Origin: Alkalicoccobacillus gibsonii
Lineage (GTDB): Bacteria; Bacillota; Bacilli; Bacillales; Bacillaceae_D
Direction: 5' to 3'
Length of the DNA stretch: 64,000 nt
NCBI RefSeq assembly: GCF_016798245.1
Contig: NZ_JAEUZA010000001.1
Location: 1,100,221 to 1,164,220, forward strand
Shown here: piece by piece, positions 40,858-50,818 of the stretch
Numbering within the stretch: position 1 is the first letter of the stretch
Layout: each line of letters begins with the position of its first letter
Position numbers and translations under genes: made by a program
Notes under the pieces: generated by a model
What the model saw: the letters and a program-made list of their open reading frames with translations, nothing else
Told to the model about the DNA's origin: nothing
Database searches by the model: none

Positions 40858-42171
40858 TTATTTAGTTTGTGACGGCTCTTCTTTCATTTCACCAAACATG
40901 TCTGATTGTCCGTAACTCATCTCTTTGTTTGGAAGGACCAGATGAAGGAAAATTCCTACGATTGCTGCAACGGCCATTCCTGGTATCTGAACCGATTCAT
41001 TGACCTGAATGAACGCACCACCAATTCCTAGAACTAAGATGACCGAAGAAATGATCAGATTACGCTTTTCACCGATATTAATTTGATTGTCAATCAACAT
41101 ACGCAGACCAGATGATGCAATAATTCCGAATAGGAGAATGGATACTCCCCCCATCACTGGTGACGGAATAGATGAGATAATCGCCGAAATCTTACCGATA
41201 AAGGAGAAGATAATCGCGAGAACTGCCGCGCCCCCGATAACAAAGACACTGAACACTCGTGTAATGGTCATAACCCCAATGTTTTCACCGTAGGTTGTGT
41301 TAGGTGGTCCTCCAAGACCAGCAGCAATCACAGTTGCTACTCCATCTCCAAGGATCGAACGGTGTAAACCCGGTTTTTTAATAAAGTTACGACCTGCTAC
41401 CTTACTAATGACCATTTGTTGTCCAATATGCTCTGAGAGCGTAACTACAGCTACCGGAACCATAATAAAGGCGATACTCCATGAGAAGCTTGGCGTATAG
41501 GTAACGAATGGCACAATCATCTCAGGGACAGAAAACCAAGCTGCTTCTTTAATACCTGTTGTATCAACAAGGCCTAGGAAGTAAGCGAAGCTGTATCCAC
41601 CTACAAGCCCGAACAGGATTGGTACTAGTCCGAAAAATCCTTTAAAGAACATGGTTGCAACAATTGTAATTCCTAGTGTAACTAATGCTGTCATTAAATA
41701 GTTCATACTATATTCAGAAGCTGCGTTATACATCGCTTGATTAACCGCACTTCCTGCTAAGCTTAGCCCGATAACCATAATGACCGGTCCAACGACGATT
41801 GGAGGCAAGATCTTCATCAGCCAGTTTACACCGATTGATTTAATGATGAGTGCTACCACTCCGTATACAAGTCCAGCAAGGAAGGCTCCAACCATCGCTC
41901 CCTCCATACCTCCGATCAGTGTTGCTGATTGGATCGGGATGATGAAGGCAAATGATGAACCTAGATACGCTGGTATTTGACCTTTTGTAACGAGTAGGTA
42001 CGCAAGTGTTCCAAGTCCACTTGTTAGTAATGCTGTTGCTGGACTTAGATCTACTAGAAATGGAACCAATACGGTTGCGCCAAACATGGCGAATAAATGC
42101 TGTAAACTGAATAATAACCACTTATCGGCTCTCGGTATTTCGCGAATGCCTACTTCTTTTCCTTGAATCAA
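40858..42171 (-). CDS. pyrP: Uracil permease
   Basis: Proton-uracil symporter of the NCS2 family with about 12-14 membrane helices. The N-terminal LQHLFAMFGATVLVP signature and the later GGPPNTTYGENIGVM motif are typical. I place the start at the TTG at 42171 (MIQGKEVGIREIPRAD), which follows AGGAGAG. An upstream in-frame TTG at 42225 lies inside the attenuator terminator and is rejected. The protein is 437 residues. It lies between pyrR and pyrB, as in B. subtilis. Confidence 0.93.
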   Translation of the reverse strand: MIQGKEVGIREIPRADKWLLFSLQHLFAMFGATVLVPFLVDLSPATALLTSGLGTLAYLLVTKGQIPAYLGSSFAFIIPIQSATLIGGMEGAMVGAFLAGLVYGVVALIIKSIGVNWLMKILPPIVVGPVIMVIGLSLAGSAVNQAMYNAASEYSMNYLMTALVTLGITIVATMFFKGFFGLVPILFGLVGGYSFAYFLGLVDTTGIKEAAWFSVPEMIVPFVTYTPSFSWSIAFIMVPVAVVTLSEHIGQQMVISKVAGRNFIKKPGLHRSILGDGVATVIAAGLGGPPNTTYGENIGVMTITRVFSVFVIGGAAVLAIIFSFIGKISAIISSIPSPVMGGVSILLFGIIASSGLRMLIDNQINIGEKRNLIISSVILVLGIGGAFIQVNESVQIPGMAVAAIVGIFLHLVLPNKEMSYGQSDMFGEMKEEPSQTK

Positions 42172-42201
42172 TGAAATCTCTCCTACTCCTATTTCTCTAA
42201 C

Positions 42202-42301
42202 AAAAAACCCCCATGCGCCAGGCAAGGGGGGCGTAAGAAATAGACGGGGGCCAATGGTTGGCCACGCTATTCCTTAACCCTCTTGCCAGCCTCTCTGGAC
42301 T
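42202..42301 (-). promoter_or_regulatory. PyrR attenuator 2 (between pyrR and pyrP)
   Basis: The PyrR-binding loop AGTCCAGAGAGGCT at 42288-42301 matches the consensus fully. The terminator stem (CCCCC at 42208-42212 against GGGGG at 42226-42230) with a T6 run follows. The complementary segments between form the antiterminator. Confidence 0.92.
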
Positions 42302-42315
42302 GTTTTTAAAGAGGT

Positions 42316-43002
<687 letters not shown>

Positions 43003-43030
43003 GATCTTAAAGGATCATTTGATTACATAT

Positions 43031-43059
43031 AGTATCGCAAACTTGTCGATGCATGTCAA
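43031..43059 (-). promoter_or_regulatory. Promoter of the pyr operon
   Basis: Minus strand: -35 TTGACA (43054-43059), a 17-bp spacer and -10 GATACT (43031-43036). The -35 box overlaps the stop codon of rluD, so there is essentially no gap between that gene and the pyr promoter. Confidence 0.85.
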
Positions 43060-43970
43060 CGACTATCTTGTAGTTTCTTAAGTAGAACCTTCATATCCTC
43101 TGGCATTGGCGCTTCAAATACCATCTCTTCACCTGTACGAGGATGAGTGAAACCAAGCACAGATGCATGTAGTGCCTGTCCTTTAATATCTAGTGTCTTC
43201 TTTGGACCGTACTTCGGATCACCTGCAACAGGATGTCCAATATACTTCATATGAACACGAATCTGGTGCGTGCGTCCTGTTTCAAGCTGACACGTGATAT
43301 ATGAATACTTTTCAAACGTTTCAATTACCGTAAAGTGAGTGACAGCCTCGCGACCGTTGTCATCAGTCACAGCCATGCTTTGACGGTCTCGCTTGTCACG
43401 ACCGATCGGCGCATCTACTGTTCCATGCTCATGTGGAATCACACCGTGCACGATGGTTTGATATAAGCGTTTAGTTGTTTTCGCTTTTAATTGATCCACT
43501 AATGATTCATGGGCCTTGTCGTTTTTAGCGACCATTAATAAGCCAGACGTATCCTTATCAATTCGGTGCACAATTCCCGGACGAATGACACCATTAATTC
43601 CGGGTAAGTCCGAACAATGATGTAGCAATGCGTTTACAAGCGTGCCATTAGGGTGTCCAGGTGCTGGATGTACAACCATCCCTCGAGGTTTGTTAATCAC
43701 AATGACATCCTCGTCTTCATATACAACATCGAGTGGAATATCTTCAGCAACCGCTTCTAACTCAACTGCTTCAGGAATTGTTACAGTTAAATGGTCAGCT
43801 TCTTCAACCTTATAATTGCTTTTTACAGACTCATTATTTAATGTAACATGTCCCTCTTTAATCCAAAGTTGAATTTGGCTTCTTGAAACATCATCCATTA
43901 ACTCTGTTAATAATTTATCTACTCTCGTTTGTGCTTGTTCTTCACTTACTGTAAATTCAAATTGATTCAT
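43056..43970 (-). CDS. Pseudouridine synthase RluD-family (YlyB)
   Basis: RluA-type pseudouridine synthase. An N-terminal S4 domain (about 12-75) precedes the catalytic domain with [16 protein letters not shown], whose Asp is the nucleophile. Further motifs are [10 protein letters not shown] and [10 protein letters not shown]. It has 304 residues. It probably modifies 23S rRNA, although the exact target in bacilli is inferred. It overlaps lspA by 4 bases. Confidence 0.92.
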   Translation of the reverse strand: MNQFEFTVSEEQAQTRVDKLLTELMDDVSRSQIQLWIKEGHVTLNNESVKSNYKVEEADHLTVTIPEAVELEAVAEDIPLDVVYEDEDVIVINKPRGMVVHPAPGHPNGTLVNALLHHCSDLPGINGVIRPGIVHRIDKDTSGLLMVAKNDKAHESLVDQLKAKTTKRLYQTIVHGVIPHEHGTVDAPIGRDKRDRQSMAVTDDNGREAVTHFTVIETFEKYSYITCQLETGRTHQIRVHMKYIGHPVAGDPKYGPKKTLDIKGQALHASVLGFTHPRTGEEMVFEAPMPEDMKVLLKKLQDSR

Positions 43971-44452
43971 GCTTGCTTCTCCTTTTTTGCTTTCATTTCA
44001 TCACGGATAAATTTCAGCAATAGAAGAGCTACCCCAATACATAATGCCGAATCTGCCACGTTAAAAATAGCAAAGTCATATCCAAAAATATACGTGTCTG
44101 CAAAGTCTACTACTTCGCCTCTAAAAACCCGATCAATAAAGTTACCGATGGCTCCTCCGAGGATTAAGCCTAAAGGAATACCTAGGGACGGTTGACCCTT
44201 TGCTTCCTTTTGAATGTAATAAATGAGTCCAACCACTACAATGACTGTAATAATGTAGAAAAACCACATTTGACCTTGTAAAATTCCAAAAGCAGCTCCC
44301 ATATTACGGTGAGATGTAATGTATGCAACACCTGGAATTAATTCAATTGACTCTCCACGCTCCATGTTTACAACGACTAACCACTTTGTTAACTGATCGA
44401 TAGCAATCATAATTAATGCAAGAATATATGGCACTTGTGTTCCCCCACTCAT
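43967..44452 (-). CDS. lspA: Lipoprotein signal peptidase
   Basis: Aspartic membrane protease that removes signal peptides from lipoproteins. It has four predicted membrane helices. The catalytic aspartates are in [17 protein letters not shown] and [11 protein letters not shown]. It has 161 residues. The stop overlaps the start of the pseudouridine synthase gene; the two form the usual lspA-ylyB pair. A terminator from the upstream gene lies about 40 bases ahead. Confidence 0.97.
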   Translation of the reverse strand: MSGGTQVPYILALIMIAIDQLTKWLVVVNMERGESIELIPGVAYITSHRNMGAAFGILQGQMWFFYIITVIVVVGLIYYIQKEAKGQPSLGIPLGLILGGAIGNFIDRVFRGEVVDFADTYIFGYDFAIFNVADSALCIGVALLLLKFIRDEMKAKKEKQA

Positions 44453-44488
44453 AACACTTCACAAACTTACTACGTTAAGATTGTAGCA

Positions 44489-44520
44489 CAAAAAAATGGC
44501 GATGACACGCCCCATCGCCA
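44489..44520 (-). terminator. Terminator of the DksA-like gene
   Basis: Arms TGGCGATG (44497-44504) and CATCGCCA (44513-44520) pair perfectly and are followed on the minus strand by a run of seven T. The next bases contain TACAAT, which may be the -10 of an lspA promoter. Confidence 0.88.
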
Positions 44521-44527
44521 CAATTCC

Positions 44528-45190
44528 TTATTCTTGCTCATCTAATTGATCTGAATACTCTTCATACGATTGATTATGCTGAACCTTAATGCTCTCAACA
44601 CCTTGATACCCGTACATATCAGTGCTTGCAAATTGCTCATACTGTTCAACAGTGCCGCGATTTTCATCTTCCTCTTCTGAGACAGTATCTTCATAGGTCA
44701 TGTCACGTTCATTAAATCGTTCAACTGATTGATACGAGTCTTCACTATCAAATTCCGTTTCCTGATCAGAGCGATCATAGTTATACTTATCAAACCCACC
44801 TAACACATCTTCTTCTACAGGTCGATAACCTGGCATCATCGGATTCAGCTTTGTATCCGCCACTCTGGCTAAAGGATTCGCCTCAAGTCTTTCAAAAGGA
44901 ATTTCAATCCCTGTCACTTCGCACTTCCCATACGTTCCTTTATCAATTTTTTCAATAGCATGTAACACCTCTTCATACTCTTCACGAAGATGAGCATGTA
45001 AAGCCATATCCTTTTCCCTCTCATATAGATCTGTTCCCGCATCTGCAGGATGGTTATCATATTGTGAGAGCTCCCCCGTGTTATCTGAGAGAGCCTCCAT
45101 CTTTTCACCATTTGTTCGACCATCAAGTCTTTCCTTCAGATGTTGTTGCTGACTTAACAATTGAGTTTTGATTGCAGAATAGTCCCTCAT
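44528..45190 (-). CDS. TraR/DksA zinc-finger-like protein (YlyA/YteA type)
   Basis: 220-residue acidic protein. The N-terminal coiled coil ends at about residue 80. The DksA-type finger YGKCEVTGIEIPFERLEANPLA has only one of the usual cysteines. The C-terminal half is acidic and Tyr-rich with low complexity (SDQETEFDSEDS, VSEEEDENRG). Family proteins bind RNA polymerase. B. subtilis has the DksA-like YlyA in the same place, and I take this as its orthologue. The degenerate finger may be a family trait; the exact function here is inferred. Confidence 0.8.
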   Translation of the reverse strand: MRDYSAIKTQLLSQQQHLKERLDGRTNGEKMEALSDNTGELSQYDNHPADAGTDLYEREKDMALHAHLREEYEEVLHAIEKIDKGTYGKCEVTGIEIPFERLEANPLARVADTKLNPMMPGYRPVEEDVLGGFDKYNYDRSDQETEFDSEDSYQSVERFNERDMTYEDTVSEEEDENRGTVEQYEQFASTDMYGYQGVESIKVQHNQSYEEYSDQLDEQE

Positions 45191-45300
45191 ACAGAGCCTC
45201 CTAAGTGATTAGTCTTCTTAGAATGACCATAAAATGCGTTTTTCATGACTAAGAGAGGTAGAAAAATGCATAGGGTGAACACAGAGACTATTTTTCATAA

Positions 45301-45490
45301 TTGATTCCATTCTCTCTTCGTCGATTCCGTCTTCTCTTCGTCGATTCCATCTTCTCTTCGTCGATTCCATCTTCTCTTCGTCGATTCCATCCTCTCTTCG
45401 TCGATTCCTCCTTCTCTTCGTCGATTCCATCCTCTCTTCGTCGATTCCATCCTCTCTTCGTCGATTCCATCCTCTCTTCGTCGATTCCAT
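45301..45490. repeat. Tandem array of a 20-bp unit (nine full copies plus a partial)
   Basis: A 20-bp unit (plus strand TCGATTCCATCCTCTCTTCG) is repeated head to tail with no spacer from 45301 to 45480, followed by a ten-base partial copy. The first copy differs at its second base. Variation is almost confined to positions 9-12, while TCGATTCC and CTCTTCG are nearly invariant. It lies between the ileS terminator and the DksA-like gene. There are no stop codons in any frame of either strand within the array, so several spurious open reading frames arise. It looks like a minisatellite; I see no known family. Confidence 0.95.
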
Positions 45491-45506
45491 TTCCTCCTCA
45501 CCAAAC

Positions 45507-45540
45507 AAAAAAATCCCCCGTCTACAACAGACAGGGGATT
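45507..45540 (-). terminator. Terminator of ileS
   Basis: Arms near 45512-45524 and 45529-45540 (AATCCCC ... GGGGATT) pair on the minus strand and are followed by seven T. It sits about ten bases after the ileS stop, immediately before the tandem array. Confidence 0.9.
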
Positions 45541-45549
45541 CTCACTACC

Positions 45550-48315
45550 TTATTTTGCGTAATATTTACGTACAATCTCAGCGTTGTAAGGTGTTAGATC
45601 TGGGTATTCAGGATCTTTTCCTACTTCTGGTGAAACAACCCAAGAGCGGGCACATACTTCACCTTCTGCTTTTTCAACAAGTACCGCTAAATTCTCGAAT
45701 CTGGCTGCTTCTTCAGGTGCAGCGGCTAAGTCTCCAGCGATGGTTACCTTGGAAACGATGAATAATTTCTCTAGGTTTCCAGCAGATTCAAGGCATTCAC
45801 GTGTTGTATCATCTGCATAAAGTGTAAGCGCTGATTGCAATGATTTTCCGATTACTTTAGCGTTTCGTGCTTCCTCTAACGCTTTTAAGACATCGTCACG
45901 TAAAGCCATAAATGTTGTCCATTTTTCAACAAGAGCTTCGCTTTCTGCAAAGCTTTCTGAATCAGGCATATCCGTTAGTTGTACGCTTTCCTCTGTTACA
46001 CCAGGGATGTGCTCCCAGACTTCGTCAGCAGTATGCGCCAAGATTGGTGCAGATAGCTTCACAAGTGTAACAAGTACATCATACATGACCGTTTGGAACG
46101 CACGACGCTCTGGGTGATCAGCATGCTCAATATACAGGGTATCCTTTGAGATATCCATGTAGAACGAACTTAGCTCAACTGTACAGAAATTGTGGATGAG
46201 ATTATAAACGGTTGAGAATTGGTAGTTCTCATACGCTTTTTTCACATCATCAATTAACGTATTTAGTTTCACAACCATAAAACGGTGGACTTCGCTCATC
46301 TCGTTGTAAACTACACGATTTGAAGCTGGGTCAAAGTCATGTAAGTTCCCTAGGAGGAAGCGGAATGTGTTACGGATTTTGCGATACACTTCAGACACTT
46401 GTTTTAAAATCTTATCAGAAACACGGTGATCTGCTTGATAATCAACGGATGATACCCAAAGACGAAGGATATCTGCTCCAAGCTGATTCATTACTTTAAT
46501 TGGTGCAATTGTGTTTCCAATCGACTTACTCATCTTACGACCTTCGCCATCCATTGTGAAACCATGGCTTAACACGCCTTTGTAAGGTGCTTTCCCGGTA
46601 ACAGCAACGGCTGTAGATAAAGAAGAGTTAAACCAACCACGATATTGGTCAGAACCTTCCATATATAAGTCAGCTGGACGATCAAGTTCACTTCTTGCAT
46701 GTAACACAGCCTGATGAGAAGAACCTGAATCGAACCAAACATCCATGATATCTGTTTCTTTTGTGAACTCACCATTTGGGCTATGTTCAGACGTAAATCC
46801 TTCCGGAAGAAGATCTTTGGCATCCCATTCAAACCAGATGTTTGAGCCATGCTCTGCAAACAGTTTAGAGATGTGTGCGATCGTTTCATCTGTTAAAATC
46901 ACTTCACCATTCTCTGCATAAAGCACAGGGATCGGAACACCCCATACACGTTGTCTAGAGATACACCAATCTCCACGATCACGAACCATATTGTGAAGGC
47001 GGTTTTCACCCCACGCAGGCATCCACGTTGTATCTTTGATCGCTTGAAGTAAATCATCACGGATCTGGTCAATGGAAGCAAACCATTGTGCCGTTGCACG
47101 GAAAATAACAGGTTTCTTTGTTCTCCAATCATGTGGATATGAATGCGTGAAGAAAGTAAGTTTTAAAAGGGCTCCAACACTTTCAAGCTTCTCAGTGATT
47201 GGCTTGTTAGCAGCGTCGTAGAACAGTCCTTCAAAACCAGGAGCTTCGTCTGTCATGACCCCTTTGTCATCCACTGGGCATAAAACGTCTAAACCATATT
47301 TACGAGAAACAATAAAGTCATCTTCCCCGTGTCCTGGTGCCGTGTGTACACAACCAGTACCAGCATCAACAGTTACATGCTCCCCGCACATCACTAATGA
47401 TTCACGGTCATAAAACGGATGCTGTGCTGTTACATATTCAAGCTCTGAACCTTTGACTGTTTTCACAACTGAATGATTTTCCCAGCCAAGTTCTTCTACA
47501 AGTGTCTCAAGCAAACCACTTGCAACGATATATTTGTTATCTCCTGTTTGAACGACACTGTATTCAAGATCTGGGTGTACGCTAATTCCAAGGTTAGCCG
47601 GAAGCGTCCAAGGAGTTGTGGTCCAGATCACAAACTTCTCGTCCCCAGCTAAAACGTCTTTACCATCTTTTACATCAAACGCAACGTAGATCGAAGCAGA
47701 ACGCTTATCATGATATTCAATTTCAGCTTCAGCAAGTGCAGACTCAGAAGTTGGAGACCAGTATACAGGTTTTTTGCCTTTATAGATCAGGCCTTTTTTC
47801 GCCATTTCACCAAACACTTTGATTTGCTCTGCTTCATATTCACGATCAAGCGTAATGTACGGATTCCACCAGTCACCACGTACGCCTAAACGCATAAATT
47901 GCTCACGCTGCGTGTCTACTTGCTCTCTTGCATATTTCTCACAAAGAGCACGGAATTCAGCAGTCGTCATTTCCTTACGTTTAATCTTTTTGTTTTTTGT
48001 AAGAGCTGTTTCAATTGGTAACCCGTGTGTATCCCAACCAGGTACGTACGGTGCTTGAAATCCTGTCATTGATTTATATCGAACGATAAAATCTTTGATG
48101 ATTTTATTTAGCGCGTGCCCAATATGAATATCACCGTTCGCGTATGGAGGTCCATCATGTAAAACAAAAAGTGGTTTGCCTTCCCCTCTTTTTTGAACCT
48201 TCTCATAAATGTTCATATCATCCCAAATTTGCTGTTGCTTTGGTTCGCGGTTTGGCAAATTGCCTCGCATCGGAAATTCCGTTTTTGGCATGAGTAGTGT
48301 GTCTTTGTAATCCAT
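45550..48315 (-). CDS. ileS: Isoleucyl-tRNA synthetase
   Basis: Charges tRNA-Ile with isoleucine and edits valine. The HIGH motif is at residues 64-67 (DIHIGHALN) and KMSKS is in [10 protein letters not shown]. The CP1 editing domain lies between ([35 protein letters not shown]). The anticodon-binding domain follows. The C-terminal finger, normally with two CxxC pairs, reads [12 protein letters not shown] and then LTPYNAEIV, so three of four zinc-binding cysteines are missing. It has 921 residues. It is preceded by a T-box leader. Confidence 0.97.
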   Translation of the reverse strand: MDYKDTLLMPKTEFPMRGNLPNREPKQQQIWDDMNIYEKVQKRGEGKPLFVLHDGPPYANGDIHIGHALNKIIKDFIVRYKSMTGFQAPYVPGWDTHGLPIETALTKNKKIKRKEMTTAEFRALCEKYAREQVDTQREQFMRLGVRGDWWNPYITLDREYEAEQIKVFGEMAKKGLIYKGKKPVYWSPTSESALAEAEIEYHDKRSASIYVAFDVKDGKDVLAGDEKFVIWTTTPWTLPANLGISVHPDLEYSVVQTGDNKYIVASGLLETLVEELGWENHSVVKTVKGSELEYVTAQHPFYDRESLVMCGEHVTVDAGTGCVHTAPGHGEDDFIVSRKYGLDVLCPVDDKGVMTDEAPGFEGLFYDAANKPITEKLESVGALLKLTFFTHSYPHDWRTKKPVIFRATAQWFASIDQIRDDLLQAIKDTTWMPAWGENRLHNMVRDRGDWCISRQRVWGVPIPVLYAENGEVILTDETIAHISKLFAEHGSNIWFEWDAKDLLPEGFTSEHSPNGEFTKETDIMDVWFDSGSSHQAVLHARSELDRPADLYMEGSDQYRGWFNSSLSTAVAVTGKAPYKGVLSHGFTMDGEGRKMSKSIGNTIAPIKVMNQLGADILRLWVSSVDYQADHRVSDKILKQVSEVYRKIRNTFRFLLGNLHDFDPASNRVVYNEMSEVHRFMVVKLNTLIDDVKKAYENYQFSTVYNLIHNFCTVELSSFYMDISKDTLYIEHADHPERRAFQTVMYDVLVTLVKLSAPILAHTADEVWEHIPGVTEESVQLTDMPDSESFAESEALVEKWTTFMALRDDVLKALEEARNAKVIGKSLQSALTLYADDTTRECLESAGNLEKLFIVSKVTIAGDLAAAPEEAARFENLAVLVEKAEGEVCARSWVVSPEVGKDPEYPDLTPYNAEIVRKYYAK

Positions 48316-48351
48316 TCATATCCTCCTTCTTCTTCTAAAAAAACAGAAAAA

Positions 48352-48590
48352 ACCTCTCATCCCAGTAAGGGACGAGAGGTTTTCCCGTGGTACCACCCTA
48401 ATTTAGAGACATTCATCTCTACTTTAGTATTCGTAACGCGAATAACACGTTGTAGCCTACTACCTGTTGGGTTCGGTACAAAACGAATGGGTGATACATA
48501 CATGAATTCATCTCGGGCTCGCACCATCCCCGATTCGCTTATGATGGGTATTTCATGTAACGGTTCCATTCTTTGTTTTAACATCATATA
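48352..48590 (-). promoter_or_regulatory. T-box riboswitch leader of ileS
   Basis: The conserved T-box sequence GGGTGGTACCACGGG lies at about 48383-48397 on the minus strand. The terminator (CCTCTCATCCC at 48357-48367 against the arm near 48371-48376) with a T6 run is just downstream. Stem I is upstream, near 48480-48590. The specifier triplet is uncertain: a candidate Ile codon ATT is at 48505-48507 (GATGAATTCATG). Uncharged tRNA-Ile should stabilise antitermination and raise ileS expression. Confidence 0.92.
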
Positions 48591-48605
48591 GTTTTAGTAT
48601 GCATT

Positions 48606-48634
48606 ATTATAAGCGAAGCGCTATTCAAACGCAA
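48606..48634 (-). promoter_or_regulatory. Promoter of the ileS T-box transcript
   Basis: Minus strand: -35 TTGCGT (48629-48634), a 17-bp spacer and consensus -10 TATAAT (48606-48611). The T-box leader starts about 10-15 bases downstream. Confidence 0.75.
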
Positions 48635-48649
48635 GCTACGTTACTTCTG

Positions 48650-49150
48650 TTATACTTTTTCCTCAAAAACATGCTCATCCGTTGTTTGCTCTTCATCAAA
48701 TGAATCCCAATCATCGGTTTGCAGCATTTCAAGCTGTGCTTCAATTAACATTTTAAATCGCATTTTGTAGACAGAGGCTTGTTTCTTAAGCTCTTCCATC
48801 TCCATCATTACTTTACGAGACTTTGTTAACGCATCGTTTACAATACGGTTGGCATTCTTCTCAGCTTCCTTCACAATTAATTGTGATTCCTTCTGAGCAT
48901 TACGGCGAAGTTCTTCTGCTGCCTCTTGAGCAACAAGAATGGATTTGTTCAGTGTCTCTTCAATATTATTGAAGTGATCAAGCTTCTCTTCTAAATTTGC
49001 CACCTGTTCAAAAAGATCTTTCTTTTCTCTTAGAACAGCCTCGTAATCCTTAATGACCTGATCTAGAAATTCATTGACTTCATCTTCATCGTAGCCACGA
49101 AAGGCACGAGTAAATTCCTTGTTATGAATGTCTAATGGGGTTAAAGGCAT
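48650..49150 (-). CDS. divIVA: Cell-division initiation protein DivIVA
   Basis: Coiled-coil protein that binds negatively curved membrane at poles and septa and positions division and sporulation partners. It begins MPLTPLDIHNKEFTRAFRGYDEDEVNEFL, with the membrane-binding Phe and Arg residues in that segment (about 17-18). The rest is coiled coil (about 30-145). It has 166 residues. It is the last gene of the ylmD-ylmE-sepF-ylmG-ylmH-divIVA string. Confidence 0.98.
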   Translation of the reverse strand: MPLTPLDIHNKEFTRAFRGYDEDEVNEFLDQVIKDYEAVLREKKDLFEQVANLEEKLDHFNNIEETLNKSILVAQEAAEELRRNAQKESQLIVKEAEKNANRIVNDALTKSRKVMMEMEELKKQASVYKMRFKMLIEAQLEMLQTDDWDSFDEEQTTDEHVFEEKV

Positions 49151-49255
49151 ATCATTGCCACCTCCGTCAATTTGCGTTTTGTTTGGCAGATCATGCCTAC
49201 CTGTTCCAAAAAATAAGTATACCTCTTACATTCTACCTTATGTATGTTGGGCCTG

Positions 49256-50029
49256 TCAGCCTTTTTTCGCCCAACGAACTCGAATTTTTTCTTTTTTTGT
49301 CGTACCTACGATTTCAACAAGCTTACTGCGACCTAAACCACGAACAGATAAATGATCCCCCTGCTCTAACAGGAAAGAGGTTTGCTCTGTTTTTTTCCAG
49401 TTCACTTTAACGAGTCCCTTACTAATCGCCTCGGATGCTTTTGATCTCGCAATCCGATAGATCTGCGAAAGCATGGCATCTAAGCGAAGAGAACTAACCG
49501 TTCCGCTGGCTTCAATCCATTTCTCATCAGGTACGAGATAAGAGGAGAGCGAATCCTCTTGAAATTCAACGGAAGCTCTGCCAATTTGCGTCACGTTCAT
49601 ACGAACGAAATCGGCAGATTCCCGAGCGACAATCAGTTGAATCTGTCCATCTTCTACAGTCATATCCCCAAACTTTTCTCGCTTCAGACCGGAATTCATG
49701 AGTGCACCAAGCAAATCTCTATGTGTAAGCTGGATAAACTTTACTGGATACGTCGCTGTAAGTAGTGTCAATGGCCAATCAGACTGTTCCATATGTAAAT
49801 AAACCGGATGAATATACACTCTGGCTCGTTCTAAGCCCTCAGCCCCTCCCCAAATTCTAACCTGTACATCGTCTTGCTGTCCGATTAAGGAACGAACGAT
49901 GTCTTGTTGGCGCGGATCAAGAAAATCCGTCATTTTGTCCTGATGACGAATCTCTGCGTTCTCCTTCCATGTTAGAACCTGGTCAATAAAAGGTCGTTCC
50001 TCCGGTCTAAAATGATCGTAAATACTCAT
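49256..50029 (-). CDS. ylmH: S4-domain RNA-binding protein YlmH
   Basis: 257-residue protein with a C-terminal S4 RNA-binding domain (DAMLSQIYRIARSKASEAISKGLVKVNW) and an N-terminal domain found only in this family. YlmH is associated with ribosome quality control, stabilising the 50S-peptidyl-tRNA complex during alanine tailing, so it may act with the RqcH encoded at 29235. The start overlaps the ylmG stop by 4 bases. Confidence 0.93.
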   Translation of the reverse strand: MSIYDHFRPEERPFIDQVLTWKENAEIRHQDKMTDFLDPRQQDIVRSLIGQQDDVQVRIWGGAEGLERARVYIHPVYLHMEQSDWPLTLLTATYPVKFIQLTHRDLLGALMNSGLKREKFGDMTVEDGQIQLIVARESADFVRMNVTQIGRASVEFQEDSLSSYLVPDEKWIEASGTVSSLRLDAMLSQIYRIARSKASEAISKGLVKVNWKKTEQTSFLLEQGDHLSVRGLGRSKLVEIVGTTKKEKIRVRWAKKG

Positions 50030-50292
50030 AGAAGCAAGCTAGTTAACAAATAAATTAATCCATTTCCAGCGAAACGAATCACAAGTAACGCAACAAGCGG
50101 TGATAAATCAATCATTCCAATTTGTGGAACGAACTGCCTAAAGATATCAATGTATGGTTCAACAAGTCGTCCAATCATTTGTCCGATGCTGGACTCTCTG
50201 GCATTCGGAAACCAAGACATTAAAACCCACGCAAAAATTAATAGCGTATAAAGGGTAATCGCTTTTTCAACAAAGTCAATTAATATGAGCAT
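50026..50292 (-). CDS. ylmG: YGGT family membrane protein YlmG
   Basis: 88-residue protein with two membrane helices, MLILIDFVEKAITLYTLLIF and SPLVALLVIRFAGNGLIYLL. Between them lies the family signature NARESSIGQMIGRLVEPY. It sits between sepF and ylmH as in other bacilli. Its role in division or membrane protein distribution is not firmly known. Confidence 0.92.
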   Translation of the reverse strand: MLILIDFVEKAITLYTLLIFAWVLMSWFPNARESSIGQMIGRLVEPYIDIFRQFVPQIGMIDLSPLVALLVIRFAGNGLIYLLTSLLL

Positions 50293-50316
50293 TCTTTGAT
50301 GTGTCCTCCATTCTGT

Positions 50317-50802
50317 CTATCGATCAAACTCTCTTAATTGCATTTCAGAGATGTTCCCTGAGATTTCTACGTTATCCGGTGTACACAAGAAGATATTCGG
50401 TCCGAGTTTATGGATATCCCCTCCAATGGCATACACCGTTCCACTTAAAAAGTGTACCATATGTCTAGCTTGACCCTCAGGTAAACGTTGCATATTTATA
50501 ATAACGGCTCTACGGTTTTTTAGATGATCAGCAATTTGCTGCGCTTCATCATCAGTCCGTGGCTCCATTAAAACCATTTTTGAGCTCTTCTGCGCACTTT
50601 GCAAGCTAACTACATTCTGCTGCTTCTCAACAGCCTGAGGTGTTTTCTGCTGCTGTGTTTGGCGAGATTGTTGAAATGGAGTCTGCTGGCTTTGACGCGT
50701 CTGTTGACTATCTTCACCAGTATTGTCCTCAACCACCTGTTCGTATTCCTCCACGTGCTCGTCCAAACTGAAATAATCCCTAAACTTAGACTTAAAACTC
50801 AA
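50317..50802 (-). CDS. sepF: Cell division protein SepF
   Basis: Z-ring membrane anchor that bundles FtsZ filaments. The N-terminal amphipathic helix is [16 protein letters not shown] Gln-rich linker of about residues 35-75 follows, then the FtsZ-binding domain with [17 protein letters not shown] and [18 protein letters not shown]. It has 161 residues, and lies between ylmE and ylmG. Confidence 0.97.
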   Translation of the reverse strand: MSFKSKFRDYFSLDEHVEEYEQVVEDNTGEDSQQTRQSQQTPFQQSRQTQQQKTPQAVEKQQNVVSLQSAQKSSKMVLMEPRTDDEAQQIADHLKNRRAVIINMQRLPEGQARHMVHFLSGTVYAIGGDIHKLGPNIFLCTPDNVEISGNISEMQLREFDR

Positions 50803-50818
50803 GCTAACCCCTCCTTAC

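Noticed and set aside
42172-42225. TTG at 42225 as start of pyrP.
   Set aside because: It lies inside the attenuator terminator hairpin; the TTG at 42171 has an AGGAGAG ribosome site and fits the family N-terminus.
45218-45508. Three overlapping minus-strand open reading frames across the tandem repeat (Arg/Glu-rich repeats such as MESTKRRWNRRRED).
   Set aside because: They arise because a stop-free 20-bp unit reads openly in every frame. The only ATG with a nearby AGGAGG has 2-3 bases of spacing, and the frames lie after the ileS terminator.
48357-48587. 76-residue minus-strand frame in the ileS leader.
   Set aside because: It covers the T-box riboswitch, including the GGGTGGTACCACGGG element and terminator, so its sequence is constrained by RNA structure.
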